A stretch of DNA of 64,000 bases from a virus. The stretch is taken from positions 1 through 64,000 of IMG/VR virus record IMGVR_UViG_3300022074_000006. One strand, 5' to 3'. Positions 1 to 8,412 of this stretch are shown here, in pieces (within the stretch, counting starts at the first letter, position 1; each line of letters begins with the position of its first letter). Both the position numbers and the translations under genes were made by a program. The notes under the pieces are model-generated. The model was not told the DNA's origin. It searched no databases and saw only the letters and a list, made by a program, of their open reading frames with translations.

Positions 1-40
1 CTGTATTTCTGTATTTCTGTATTTCTGTATTTCTGTAATC
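1..40. repeat. 8-bp tandem repeat at left window edge
   Basis: Four perfect head-to-tail copies of TGTATTTC occupy positions 2-33, followed by a partial fifth copy that decays at TGTAATC. The array touches the window edge, so its full length is unknown. It lies in non-coding DNA upstream of the first glycosyltransferase gene. It could be a slippage tract, a junction between genome modules, or an assembly artefact at a contig end. Confidence 0.85.
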
Positions 41-193
41 AGTTAACAGATATCTAGTAATTGTGTTCCCTTATTATTAGAATACCTTCCTCATTTTAAA
101 TGTTTAATTGAACAAAAAAAAATGTTCACGTATTGTATTAAAGTTCCCTTCGCACAGCTCTAGAGCTATAGTTTTAAATTTCAGAGGTTTTTT
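41..193 (+). promoter_or_regulatory. non-coding leader before the sugar island
   Basis: This AT-rich leader has no credible ORF. Two small symmetric elements are visible: a hairpin GAACA-(A-rich loop)-TGTTC at 110-127 and a perfect 12-base palindrome AGCTCTAGAGCT at 156-167. A Shine-Dalgarno sequence AGAGG lies at 183-187, six bases before the ATG at 194. A promoter is expected here because the downstream genes look co-transcribed, but I cannot assign -35 and -10 boxes with confidence. Confidence 0.5.
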
Positions 194-2116
194 ATGTTCG
201 ATCAAAATCATTTTGGTGAAAGCCAAGTTCCAAAAATAGAAGAAGATACTCAAGTTATCTTTGTAGCGGATTTTTTCGTAGAAGATATTCAGGGAGGAGC
301 CGAACTTACAACAGAGGCTTTGATTAAAAAGGCTCCTGTCAAGGTCCAGAAAATTAAGTCTACTCAGCTGAGTCTCAATATTTTAGAGCAGGGACAAGAC
401 TGTTTTTGGATATTTTGTAATTATGCGGGGATGGACCCACAACTGATACCCACAATTGTAACGAATATCAAATATTCGATAGTTGAATATGACTATAAGT
501 TTTGTGCTTTCAGGTCTATAGAAAAACACAAAGCTGAAACTGGAAATGAATGCAATTGTCACAACGAACCCATAGGAAAGATGGTTTCTGCTTTTATGTA
601 CGGAGCAAAATCAGTCTGGTTCATGTCGGAAAAACAGCATTCACTCTACATAGAAAAATTTCCTTTTCTTTCTGAAGTAGACTCAACTGTGCTAAGCAGT
701 ACATTTTCAGACGAAGCATTCGCTGCGATGAACGTTCTAAGAGACAAGTACCTAGGTAAAAAGAATGACAAGTGGCTTGTTCTGGGATCTACTAGTTGGA
801 TAAAAGGGACAGACAATGCTATAGCTTGGTGCAAGGAAAACAATCATGAATACGAAATTCTAGAAAACCTGTCTCATGGTGAATGTCTCGAGAAGCTAGC
901 ACAGTCAAAAGGTTTAGTTTTTCTTCCAAAGGGTGGCGATACATGTCCTAGAATAACAATCGAAGCAAAAATGCTGGGATGTGAACTGCACTTAAACGAA
1001 AACGTTCAGCACAAAGACGAAGAGTGGTTTGCTACTAGTGATACTTTAACTTTTGAGTCCTATTTGTACGCTGCTCGAGATGTGTTCTGGAATGGTATAA
1101 TTGAAAAAATAAGCTGGTCTCCAACGATTTCTGGCTACACAACCACAAAAGATTGCATCGAGCATGCTTATCCCTGGAAACAATCTATAGAATCGATGCT
1201 TGGATTTTGTGACGAAGTAATAGTAATGGATGGAGGGTCTGCAGATGGAACATATGAAAAGTTAATAGAGTGGGCTTCCAAAGAAGAAAAGCTTAAAGTT
1301 TTTCAAGCAAAGAGAGATTGGAACCATCCAAGATTTGCCGTCTATGATGGAGCACAAAAAGCACTTGCTAGAAGTAAATGTACTATGGATTTTTGCTGGC
1401 AGATGGATGCTGACGAAGTAGTTCATGAAGAAGATTACGACAAAGTCAAAAGTTTGATCAAGAAATTTCCAGGCCAAGTTGATCTAGTTTCTCTTCCGGT
1501 CATAGAGTATTGGGGATCTCCATCAAAAGTTAGAATGGATATAACACCATGGAAATGGAGACTAAGTAGAAACATGCCTACTTTTACGCACGGGATTCCT
1601 AAAGAGCTTAGACTTGAGGATGAAAATGAACAGCTTTACGCCTCTTTGGGGACAGATGGTTGTGACTATGTAGACAGCGAAAATTATGAAAGAATTCCTC
1701 ATGCTTCTTTTTACACTCATGAAGCTGATGACATGCGAATGAAAGCGCTTCAGGGCAACAATGAAGCGATGAAAAACTACGAGGAATGGTTTAACAGGGC
1801 AGTCGACATGCTTCCCTGCGTCCATCATTACTCATGGATAGATATTCCTAGAAAAATAAGAACCTACAAGAATTACTGGTCACAGCATTGGCAGAGCTTG
1901 TACAATATTGAACAGGAAGACACCCCGGAGAACAACATGTTTTTCGACAAAAAGTGGAGTAATGTCACAGATTCGGAAATAAAAAAGCTGGGAGAAAAAC
2001 TAGCTTCGGAAATGGGAGGCTGGATTTTTCATGACAAGGTCGACTTTTCTAGAAAGACTCCTCACATAACTGTAAAAAGAGAGCAACCTCAGATTATGGT
2101 TAATAATAAAAAATGA
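194..2116 (+). CDS. two-domain glycosyltransferase (GT4-like plus GT2)
   Basis: The protein has 640 residues. Residues about 20-285 look like a GT-B (GT4-like) unit, with a WIKGTDNA segment near residue 203 and an acceptor-type stretch around 245-275 (GGDTCPRITIEAKMLG). Residues about 295-500 are a GT-A family 2 domain, with the nucleotide-binding loop DGGSADGT at 346-353 and the metal-binding motif DADE at 405-408. GT2 enzymes use a nucleotide-sugar donor with a divalent metal, so this domain is probably active. The GT4 half is more degenerate and may be a partner or acceptor-binding unit. AGAGG supports the ATG start. The gene opens a run of overlapping genes and overlaps the next by ATGA. 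Donor and acceptor cannot be inferred. Confidence 0.85.
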   Translation: MFDQNHFGESQVPKIEEDTQVIFVADFFVEDIQGGAELTTEALIKKAPVKVQKIKSTQLSLNILEQGQDCFWIFCNYAGMDPQLIPTIVTNIKYSIVEYDYKFCAFRSIEKHKAETGNECNCHNEPIGKMVSAFMYGAKSVWFMSEKQHSLYIEKFPFLSEVDSTVLSSTFSDEAFAAMNVLRDKYLGKKNDKWLVLGSTSWIKGTDNAIAWCKENNHEYEILENLSHGECLEKLAQSKGLVFLPKGGDTCPRITIEAKMLGCELHLNENVQHKDEEWFATSDTLTFESYLYAARDVFWNGIIEKISWSPTISGYTTTKDCIEHAYPWKQSIESMLGFCDEVIVMDGGSADGTYEKLIEWASKEEKLKVFQAKRDWNHPRFAVYDGAQKALARSKCTMDFCWQMDADEVVHEEDYDKVKSLIKKFPGQVDLVSLPVIEYWGSPSKVRMDITPWKWRLSRNMPTFTHGIPKELRLEDENEQLYASLGTDGCDYVDSENYERIPHASFYTHEADDMRMKALQGNNEAMKNYEEWFNRAVDMLPCVHHYSWIDIPRKIRTYKNYWSQHWQSLYNIEQEDTPENNMFFDKKWSNVTDSEIKKLGEKLASEMGGWIFHDKVDFSRKTPHITVKREQPQIMVNNKK

Positions 2117-2925
2117 GTTTAGAAAAACTTGAAAAAGAACTAGAGAGACTCAAGAGCCTGAGAGATCAAAATCACTGGGAAACTACCAGAAACCCTGTCA
2201 ACTTTGAAAAAAGAAGAATAGACACTCCTTTGGGTGTTCGAACTGCTTGGATTCCCAAAGATGATCTTCACAATAAAGATTTGCAGTCATCTAGATCTGT
2301 GTCCATGAGGGATGTAGAAACGATAGAAGATTTAGAGGCTGGATATGAAGTGGGAATGACTTTAACACACACAGATTATTTAAGGGCAGAAGAAATAGAT
2401 GAGTGTGTGCACACATGGAATAAATTTAAAGATCAAATCGGTCTAGATGAATTCATACCGCTAGGAATGTGTGAAATAGGTTTTCGTTACCCAAGATTGA
2501 TTGAGTTTTATTCTAAAAAGTACAAAATAAATACAGCTGGATACGATATATCAACCCTAGCTGTTGAGTTTGGAAAATCAAAAAACTACAATGTCCATGA
2601 GTGCGATCTAAACAATCTAGACACAAAACCGATAGAGCTGAAAGATTCCAACATTGTATGCATGTATCACGTTTTGGAGCATGTCAAAAACCCAATTAGC
2701 ACACTAAAATACTTGTTCGACTTGATGTCAAGCAAGACATTTTTTCACATAGAGGTCCCCATAGAAGGTGAAAATCCTCAGGTTGAGTTTGGTCACTTGT
2801 TTGGATTTCACCCGGGTGATCTAGCTAAGATGTGTCAAGCTGTAGGTTTTACTGTCTTTTCTGTAGTTCAAAAAAACATAGCGGGAGCTATACAAATAGA
2901 AAGAGTTGGATGTATTAAAAAATGA
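2113..2925 (+). CDS. SAM-dependent methyltransferase, class I
   Basis: The 270-residue protein has a Rossmann methyltransferase domain in its C-terminal two thirds. Motif I is CEIGFRYP at about 120-127, in which the acidic-x-Gly core is kept but the usual GxGxG glycines are reduced. A motif IV-like segment, YHVLEHVKNP, lies at about 185-194 and is typical of the Methyltransf_23/11 group. The first 100 residues are charged and unassigned. The start overlaps the preceding stop (ATGA) and the stop overlaps the next start, so it is probably translationally coupled to the flanking glycosyltransferases. Sugar O- or N-methylation is the natural inference; the substrate is unknown. Confidence 0.85.
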   Translation: MSLEKLEKELERLKSLRDQNHWETTRNPVNFEKRRIDTPLGVRTAWIPKDDLHNKDLQSSRSVSMRDVETIEDLEAGYEVGMTLTHTDYLRAEEIDECVHTWNKFKDQIGLDEFIPLGMCEIGFRYPRLIEFYSKKYKINTAGYDISTLAVEFGKSKNYNVHECDLNNLDTKPIELKDSNIVCMYHVLEHVKNPISTLKYLFDLMSSKTFFHIEVPIEGENPQVEFGHLFGFHPGDLAKMCQAVGFTVFSVVQKNIAGAIQIERVGCIKK

Positions 2926-3644
2926 GCAATAAGTTTGTCTTTATCATGCCTGCCTATAATGCGGAAAAAACTATCGGAAGAGCGATCGGATCTGTTGCGT
3001 TTCAGACTTATTCAAACTGGAAAATTTTAATTAGAGATGATATGTCGACTGACGACACATTGCTCGAAATAGAAAAAGTAAAGAAAAAGTTCAATATACC
3101 TGAAGATAAGATTTCTATCAAGTCTAATACAGAGAAAAAGTGGGAAGTAGCAAACATAATTGACTGTCTAGAAGAAGCCAGCTCCGGAGATATTATATGC
3201 AGACTAGACGCCGATGATTGGCTTAGTGACTGTGACGCTCTCTCTATTATCAATAGCAGGTACGAAACTCTAGGAGTTAGTGTTTTGTGGACTGCTCATA
3301 GATGGGACTTTTCACACCAGAACATATCAGGACCTCTTCCAAAAGGTGCAGATCCCTATAGACACCCATGGGTTAGTTCTCACCTCAAGACATTTAGAAA
3401 GTTTTTAATTGAAGGTGTCAAAGATGAGAACTTTAGAAATCAAAACGGAGAATACTTTAAGAGAATAGGCGATCAGGCAATCTATCTGCCTGTTCTTCAC
3501 CGTTCAGCTGGAAATTGGCATTTCGAACCTTTTGTTGCATATCACTACACCATAGATATGTCTCCTGAGACTTTTCAAACAGATGATGCAAAATTCCAAA
3601 AGTCAGAAGCAGATTTTTTAAGAGAAAGAGGGTTTATCAAATAA
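2922..3644 (+). CDS. GT2 family glycosyltransferase
   Basis: This compact 240-residue protein has a GT-A family 2 fold. PAYNAEKTI at about 10-18 is the first beta-strand and nucleotide loop. RDDMSTDDT at about 38-46 is the second donor-binding loop. LDADDW at 95-100 supplies the metal-binding DxD (D96, D98). It is slightly short for the family but has the whole catalytic core. It overlaps the upstream methyltransferase by four bases (ATGA), and the next gene begins on the base after its stop codon. Sugar and acceptor are not predictable. Confidence 0.9.
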   Translation: MSNKFVFIMPAYNAEKTIGRAIGSVAFQTYSNWKILIRDDMSTDDTLLEIEKVKKKFNIPEDKISIKSNTEKKWEVANIIDCLEEASSGDIICRLDADDWLSDCDALSIINSRYETLGVSVLWTAHRWDFSHQNISGPLPKGADPYRHPWVSSHLKTFRKFLIEGVKDENFRNQNGEYFKRIGDQAIYLPVLHRSAGNWHFEPFVAYHYTIDMSPETFQTDDAKFQKSEADFLRERGFIK

Positions 3645-4499
3645 ATGATTATCGACAACAAAAAACCAATTGACTATTACGGTCATCTAGATAAGATTAG
3701 AGATTCGGTTGCTAAAGGAGACTATATAGGTTGGTCCTTTTCTGATTTCATGAGGCCGTTTGTTTATGAGTATCAAAAAATAGAACTAAGAGTAGACGTT
3801 GATAAAAAAAAGTCTTCTGAATACTGGTCACAAAACGCCGAGTCACTAAGTGATGAAGACTTTTTGGAGTTTTTTAACAAGACCGGCCCTGAATACAGCT
3901 CGAGCTTTGAAGAGGGATCGAAAGACTTCCATGACCTAGTAATGAACGCTAGACTGTCACAAGACTTGACGGTTTCCGAATTCCTAGGGAACGTTGGCGA
4001 GAAAACATGTTTAGAAATAGGTTTTGGCGGCGGAAGACTTCTTCAAGAGGCATGCAAAACATTTAAAATTGCAAAAGGATTAGACATTCATGAATATTTC
4101 GAAAGAACTGAAGGTATCCTGACAGAAAAAAATCTAAAAAACTTCGAACTTATAAATTGTAAAAATATGGGCAAGATAAAAACCAGTTCTGTTGACCTGG
4201 TGTATTCTTTGATAGTGATGCAGCATATCGATACAGTAGAAGAAGTCATAAACCACATAGAAAACACAAGAAGAGTTTTGAAAAAAGACGGTTTGGCAGT
4301 TTTGTATTTTGGTCTCAATAATATGTTACCAAGCGTCGGCGCACTTGAAATTTCCGGACACGAAGAGGGCGGTTACAGCATGCTTTTCAATATAGACTTT
4401 ATGTCCAAGGTCTTAGATCAAAAAAAATTAAATCCGATTGCATTAAACGTAACTGAAAATCTACGTCAGTTTTCCATTATAGCAAAGCCTACATTTTGA
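3645..4499 (+). CDS. SAM-dependent methyltransferase, class I
   Basis: This is a second methyltransferase, of 284 residues. It has the canonical motif I, CLEIGFGGGRLLQEA (E124, then GFGGG), at about 122-136. The motif II acidic residue is near GLDIHE. A motif IV-like segment, SLIVMQHID, at about 186-194 is followed by RRVLKKDGLAVLYF, the usual Methyltransf_11/25 ending. The N-terminal 100 residues are unassigned. It starts directly after the stop of the GT2 gene and ends within TGATG, the next start. It is more typical in sequence than the first methyltransferase in this run, so the two probably differ in substrate. Confidence 0.88.
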   Translation: MIIDNKKPIDYYGHLDKIRDSVAKGDYIGWSFSDFMRPFVYEYQKIELRVDVDKKKSSEYWSQNAESLSDEDFLEFFNKTGPEYSSSFEEGSKDFHDLVMNARLSQDLTVSEFLGNVGEKTCLEIGFGGGRLLQEACKTFKIAKGLDIHEYFERTEGILTEKNLKNFELINCKNMGKIKTSSVDLVYSLIVMQHIDTVEEVINHIENTRRVLKKDGLAVLYFGLNNMLPSVGALEISGHEEGGYSMLFNIDFMSKVLDQKKLNPIALNVTENLRQFSIIAKPTF

Positions 4500-5428
4500 T
4501 GAAGATATTTTTCAATAGAGTTCCTAGGAATGAGCCCTATGGAGGAGGAAACCAGTTTCTAATTGGGATTACTTCTCTTTTAAAAATCTCCGGATTTGAA
4601 GTAGTTTACCACTTAGAAAAAGGTGTCGATCTTATTTTCATGATGGACCCGAGGCCCGGAGATATCGGGTATAGCATACAACATATATTCAACTTTAAAA
4701 AACAGTTTCCAGAAACTAAAGTCATCCACAGGGTAAATGAGTGTGACAAGAGAAAGGGGACAAACGAGATAGACGATCTTTTATTGGCCGGAATGAATCT
4801 TTCTGACCGGGTGATCTTTATCAGCGAATGGCTCAAACAGCACTTTAGAGAGAAAGGCTATAAAGAAAATAGTGATGTAATTTACAACGGGTGCAATCTA
4901 GATCATTTCTTTCCTAAGGTTAACAAGAAACCTAGCAAGAACTTAAGACTGGTTACTCACCACTGGTCTGATAACTGGATGAAAGGGTTTGATCTTTATA
5001 ACCGGCTGGATCAATATATAGCAGAAAATCCAAACTCAGGATTAGAATTTACTTACATAGGAAGGTACTTCAAAGACTACACACCTATCTCCACCAAGAT
5101 AGTGAGTCCAACATTTGGAAAAGACTTGGGTGACAAAATAAGACAACATGACGTGTACGTAACAGCCAGTAGATTTGAACCGTGTGGAATGCACCACATA
5201 GAAGGTTCAGCATCTGGCTTGCCGGTATTGTATCACAGAGATGGTGGAGGAATCAATGAGCTTTGTACCAGACACGGAATTGAATTTGATAACTTTGAAG
5301 AATTTCTACAAGCTGTCAATGTGATTAAAGATAAGAAGGAAGAGTATCAGGCAAAAATAGACTACCCTTACCTGTCTTTGGATCGATGTCTATCTGAATA
5401 TCTAAAAGTCATAAAGGAAATGGCATGA
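4499..5428 (+). CDS. GT4 family glycosyltransferase
   Basis: This is a GT-B glycosyltransferase of 309 residues. The N-terminal half opens with a strand and a GGGNQFL loop (about 15-21), as in GT4 enzymes. The C-terminal half has the EX7E nucleotide-sugar motif: E227 in FEPCG and E235 in EGSASGLPVL, followed by a GGG loop. I place the start at ATG 4499, within the TGATG of the preceding stop. A TTG one codon upstream is possible but less likely. The C-terminus overlaps the next gene by ATGA. It is smaller than cellular GT4 enzymes (about 350-400 residues), a common trait of phage versions. Donor unknown. Confidence 0.9.
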   Translation: MKIFFNRVPRNEPYGGGNQFLIGITSLLKISGFEVVYHLEKGVDLIFMMDPRPGDIGYSIQHIFNFKKQFPETKVIHRVNECDKRKGTNEIDDLLLAGMNLSDRVIFISEWLKQHFREKGYKENSDVIYNGCNLDHFFPKVNKKPSKNLRLVTHHWSDNWMKGFDLYNRLDQYIAENPNSGLEFTYIGRYFKDYTPISTKIVSPTFGKDLGDKIRQHDVYVTASRFEPCGMHHIEGSASGLPVLYHRDGGGINELCTRHGIEFDNFEEFLQAVNVIKDKKEEYQAKIDYPYLSLDRCLSEYLKVIKEMA

Positions 5429-6360
5429 AAATACACTTAGAGAATGTAGACCTGAGTGCCAGGTCCGGCCCCAACTCTTTTGCAAAAAGATTGGCAGTAG
5501 AATTAACTTCTAGAGGACACTCTATTGTAGACCTTTATAATCAATCGGATGTTTCTTGTGTGTTTATCCAGAGTAATTCTTCGATACCAAATGATCATCC
5601 AAAGGTCCATCGCTTAGATGGAATATGGTTTAAGCCTGAACAGTTTGTTTCACACAACGTACAGATCAAAAAAGACTACCTCCAAAGCAGTAGAGTAATT
5701 TGGCAGTCTAACTTTGACAAAAATATGACTAATTTTCATTGGGGACCAAGACCCGGAAGTGTGATCAACAATGGAATCTCTATGGAGACTGTAGAGATTA
5801 CGAACAAAGATATTCTGAACATAAGAAAAAGTTTTGATAATGTGTTCGTTTGTTCTGCAAATTGGCACCCACAAAAGAGACTAGAGAAAAACATAGAAGC
5901 ATACAATATCATAAAGCAGAAAATCGACGGAAGCTCTGTTCTTCTAGTTTTAGGATCTCTGCCTTATGTTCAGGCAAACCAAAAAGACGTTCTCTACACG
6001 GGATCGATTACACACGAAATGTGCCTACAGACTTTTAAAGTCTCAGACTGGATGATTCACATGGCATGGTTAGATCACTGTCCCAACACAGTTGTCGAGG
6101 CTCTTTCCCAAGGGTGTCCGGTGATATGCACAGATTCCGGTGGTACACATGAAATAGTGAGAAAGAATGGCATTGTAATTCCTGAAAATATTAGGTATAA
6201 TTTTGAATTGACAGATTACGACAAACCATATGATCTTAATTTAGAAGGTTTGGAAGAAATAGACTGGTCAAAAAATATTAAGGTAGAGTCAAACTACTTA
6301 GACATAAAAAATGTTGCTGATCTTTACTTGAAAGAGTTTAGGCTGGCGTTGGGTGATTAA
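5425..6360 (+). CDS. GT4 family glycosyltransferase
   Basis: This 311-residue GT-B protein starts with a short strand and the loop SGPNSFAKRLA (about 14-24), a frequent GT4 N-terminus. The C-terminal Rossmann domain begins near NWHPQKRLEKNIEA (about 150). The donor-site region reads CPNTVVEALSQGCPVI, near 218-233. The second glutamate of the EX7E motif is present, but the first position is occupied by Asp-His (WLDHCP), so the motif is atypical. The gene overlaps its upstream neighbour by four bases and the next by eight. It is probably active, but the altered motif leaves some doubt. Confidence 0.85.
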   Translation: MKIHLENVDLSARSGPNSFAKRLAVELTSRGHSIVDLYNQSDVSCVFIQSNSSIPNDHPKVHRLDGIWFKPEQFVSHNVQIKKDYLQSSRVIWQSNFDKNMTNFHWGPRPGSVINNGISMETVEITNKDILNIRKSFDNVFVCSANWHPQKRLEKNIEAYNIIKQKIDGSSVLLVLGSLPYVQANQKDVLYTGSITHEMCLQTFKVSDWMIHMAWLDHCPNTVVEALSQGCPVICTDSGGTHEIVRKNGIVIPENIRYNFELTDYDKPYDLNLEGLEEIDWSKNIKVESNYLDIKNVADLYLKEFRLALGD

Positions 6361-7306
6361 ATTGAAAGTTTTTGTCTTAGCACCAAAAGAAAACTGGATA
6401 TGTGATAGGTTTGTCAGCGAATGGAAAGAGAATCATCAAGAATCCATAACTGAAAACCCTCATGAGGCGGACGTTATCTGGCTTTTGGCAGACTGGTGCT
6501 GGAATCATTTGCCTCACACACTCCTTTCTACCAAGAAAGTTTTAGCTTCCGTTCATCACATTGTCCCGGAAAAGTTTGGAATAAATGAGCAGAGAGAATT
6601 CAAAGTAAGAGACAGCCTGATTGATTATTATCATGTTCCTTGTTTGAAGACTAGAGACCAAGTATCTTCTCTCACCAAAAAGCCTATTTTTTGTAATCCA
6701 TTCTGGGTGAACGGAAGTGTCTGGTCTGAAAAGAGAGATCAAAAAAAAGAACTAAGAAAAAAGTACGGAATAAAAGATGATTGCTACTTAATAGGATCTT
6801 TTCAAAGAGACACCGAAGGCCATGACTTAATCTCTCCCAAACTAGAAAAAGGCCCCGATCTTTTTTGCGACGCTGTCATAGAAAGAAGAAACAGCCGCTC
6901 AGACAAAGGAATGACTGAGGTTGAGGTTCTTTTGGCAGGATGGCGACGTCAATATGTGATGAAGAGACTAGATGACGCAAAGATAAATTACCACTATTTC
7001 GAGCTTCCAGAACTAAGTACAATCAATGATTTCTATTCCATCTTAGATCTTTATATTGTAGCTGCTAGATATGAAGGAGGCCCTCAAGCAATATTTGAGT
7101 GTGCAGAAACAAAGACGCCTATCATATCTACAGACGTAGGTGCTGCTTCTATGATTTTAAACAGAAAGTCTATATTTACTCCTGGTGAATCCTTGCTAGC
7201 AAAACCTGACACTGAGTATTGTAAAAACTCTGTTGAGAAATATTTGATGCCACAAGGATTTTCTCCCTTTGATGATTTCATGAAAAAAATTCATGAAAAA
7301 AATTAA
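6353..7306 (+). CDS. GT4-like glycosyltransferase
   Basis: This 317-residue GT-B-type protein has a divergent N-terminal half (ADVIWLLADWCWNHLP near residues 38-53). The C-terminal half carries YEGGPQAIFECAETKTPII with an intact EX7E pair near residues 243-251. The reading frame opens with GTG at 6353, inside the end of the upstream gene; TTG at 6362 is an alternative. The last codons (ATGAAAAAAATTCATGAAAAAAATTAA) contain a short direct duplication, from which the next small ORF starts. No sugar specificity can be read. Confidence 0.82.
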   Translation: MIKLKVFVLAPKENWICDRFVSEWKENHQESITENPHEADVIWLLADWCWNHLPHTLLSTKKVLASVHHIVPEKFGINEQREFKVRDSLIDYYHVPCLKTRDQVSSLTKKPIFCNPFWVNGSVWSEKRDQKKELRKKYGIKDDCYLIGSFQRDTEGHDLISPKLEKGPDLFCDAVIERRNSRSDKGMTEVEVLLAGWRRQYVMKRLDDAKINYHYFELPELSTINDFYSILDLYIVAARYEGGPQAIFECAETKTPIISTDVGAASMILNRKSIFTPGESLLAKPDTEYCKNSVEKYLMPQGFSPFDDFMKKIHEKN

Positions 7307-7574
7307 AGAAAAACTAGTAGAGAAAGTTGAATTATATTTTTCTACAAAAATGGCTAGAAATACAAATTGGCATTCTGCGGCAGCTAGAAGAATTGCAGCA
7401 GAATTAGCAGTTTCTGCAATAGCTGAAGAATACGAAAAAGCAGAAAAAAGAAAGAGAAAAAAACGTGAAAATTTTAGTAACCGGTGTAAAAGGTGTAGTT
7501 GGAACAAAGCTTCGAAACTCTCTGGAAAAAAAGGGTCACGATGTTTTCGGTGTAGACCTGTATCACGCAGATGA
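7293..7574 (+). CDS. small basic protein, overlapping the next gene
   Basis: This 93-residue ORF fills the 158-base space between two certain genes and then runs 110 bases out of frame into the epimerase. Residues 1-58 look protein-like: a helix with an alanine-rich AAARRIAAELAVSAIAEEY segment (about 30-48), followed by a run of Lys and Arg. Beyond residue 58 the sequence is out of frame with a conserved enzyme, rich in Cys and Arg, and probably less constrained. It starts within the 3' end of the upstream gene. I do not recognise a family. The N-terminal part may be real, with the long overlap an unusual ending. Confidence 0.5.
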   Translation: MKKIKEKLVEKVELYFSTKMARNTNWHSAAARRIAAELAVSAIAEEYEKAEKRKRKKRENFSNRCKRCSWNKASKLSGKKGSRCFRCRPVSRR

Positions 7575-8412
7575 AAATTACGGACACGGTCTAGGAAAAC
7601 ACCCGAAAGAAAACTATTTTAGATCAGACATCGCTGAATTTAGACAAATATCAGACGTTGTCGAGCATGTCAAGCCTGATTTTGTCTACAATTGTGCAGC
7701 TGAGTTTGGGAGGTGGAACGGTGAAAACTTCTATGAAAAAGTATGGAAGTCAAACGCTATCGGAATGAAAAACATGATACGCCTTCAAGAAAAGAATGGC
7801 TTTAAGATGGTCCACTGCTCTTCTTCAGAAGTTTACGGTGACTATGAGGGGGTGATGTACGAAGATGTCATGGATGAAGTTGCTATACCTCAAATGAATG
7901 ATTACGCAATTTCTAAGTGGGTAAATGAAATGCAAATTAAAAACTCTCATGAAATGTTTGGTACTGAAACTGTGAGAGTTAGACTTTTCAACACTTACGG
8001 ACCAGGAGAATGGTTTCACCCGTTTAGAAGCGTCAACTGTGTATTTACGTATAAGCTTTTGACCGGACAACCAATAACTGTTTTTAAGGGGCATTCTAGG
8101 ACTAGTACTTACATAGAAGATTGCGTCGAAGCTCTTTCAAACATATCTTCTAATTTTAAAAATCAAGAATCTTACAACATTGCTAGTCAAACTGAACACA
8201 CTATTGAAGAATTAGCTAATTTGATTTTGAAGCATACAGGTGCTGATCCTTCCTTGGTGACTTTCAAACATCACAAAGAAATACTGACTACTACTCATAA
8301 AAAAGTTGATGCTCAAAAAGCTAGAAACGACTTAGGTATGAAAGAGACAGTTTCTCTAGAAGAAGGCGTCAAGAAAACCGTTGAATGGATGAAGAAGCAT
8401 TATGACTTGTGA
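7465..8412 (+). CDS. NAD-dependent epimerase/dehydratase (extended SDR)
   Basis: This 315-residue extended short-chain dehydrogenase starts at GTG 7465. The cofactor motif is TGVKGVVG (6-13). The catalytic triad elements are visible as CSSSEVYG (about 112-119) and DYAISKW (about 146-152, the YxxxK pair). The downstream FNTYGPGE and STYIEDCVEAL segments are typical of nucleotide-sugar epimerases and dehydratases. The family acts on NDP-sugars with bound NAD. The substrate could be a UDP- or dTDP-sugar. It is followed by an overlapping WecB-type epimerase, consistent with a local pathway making an unusual activated sugar. Confidence 0.88.
   Translation: MKILVTGVKGVVGTKLRNSLEKKGHDVFGVDLYHADENYGHGLGKHPKENYFRSDIAEFRQISDVVEHVKPDFVYNCAAEFGRWNGENFYEKVWKSNAIGMKNMIRLQEKNGFKMVHCSSSEVYGDYEGVMYEDVMDEVAIPQMNDYAISKWVNEMQIKNSHEMFGTETVRVRLFNTYGPGEWFHPFRSVNCVFTYKLLTGQPITVFKGHSRTSTYIEDCVEALSNISSNFKNQESYNIASQTEHTIEELANLILKHTGADPSLVTFKHHKEILTTTHKKVDAQKARNDLGMKETVSLEEGVKKTVEWMKKHYDL

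Noticed and set aside
7196-7507. Minus-strand ORF of 103 residues opposite the small basic gene
   Set aside because: It lies opposite two plus-strand genes in a region where all other genes read forward, has no ribosome binding site, and looks like a low-complexity Ser/Phe/Leu shadow.
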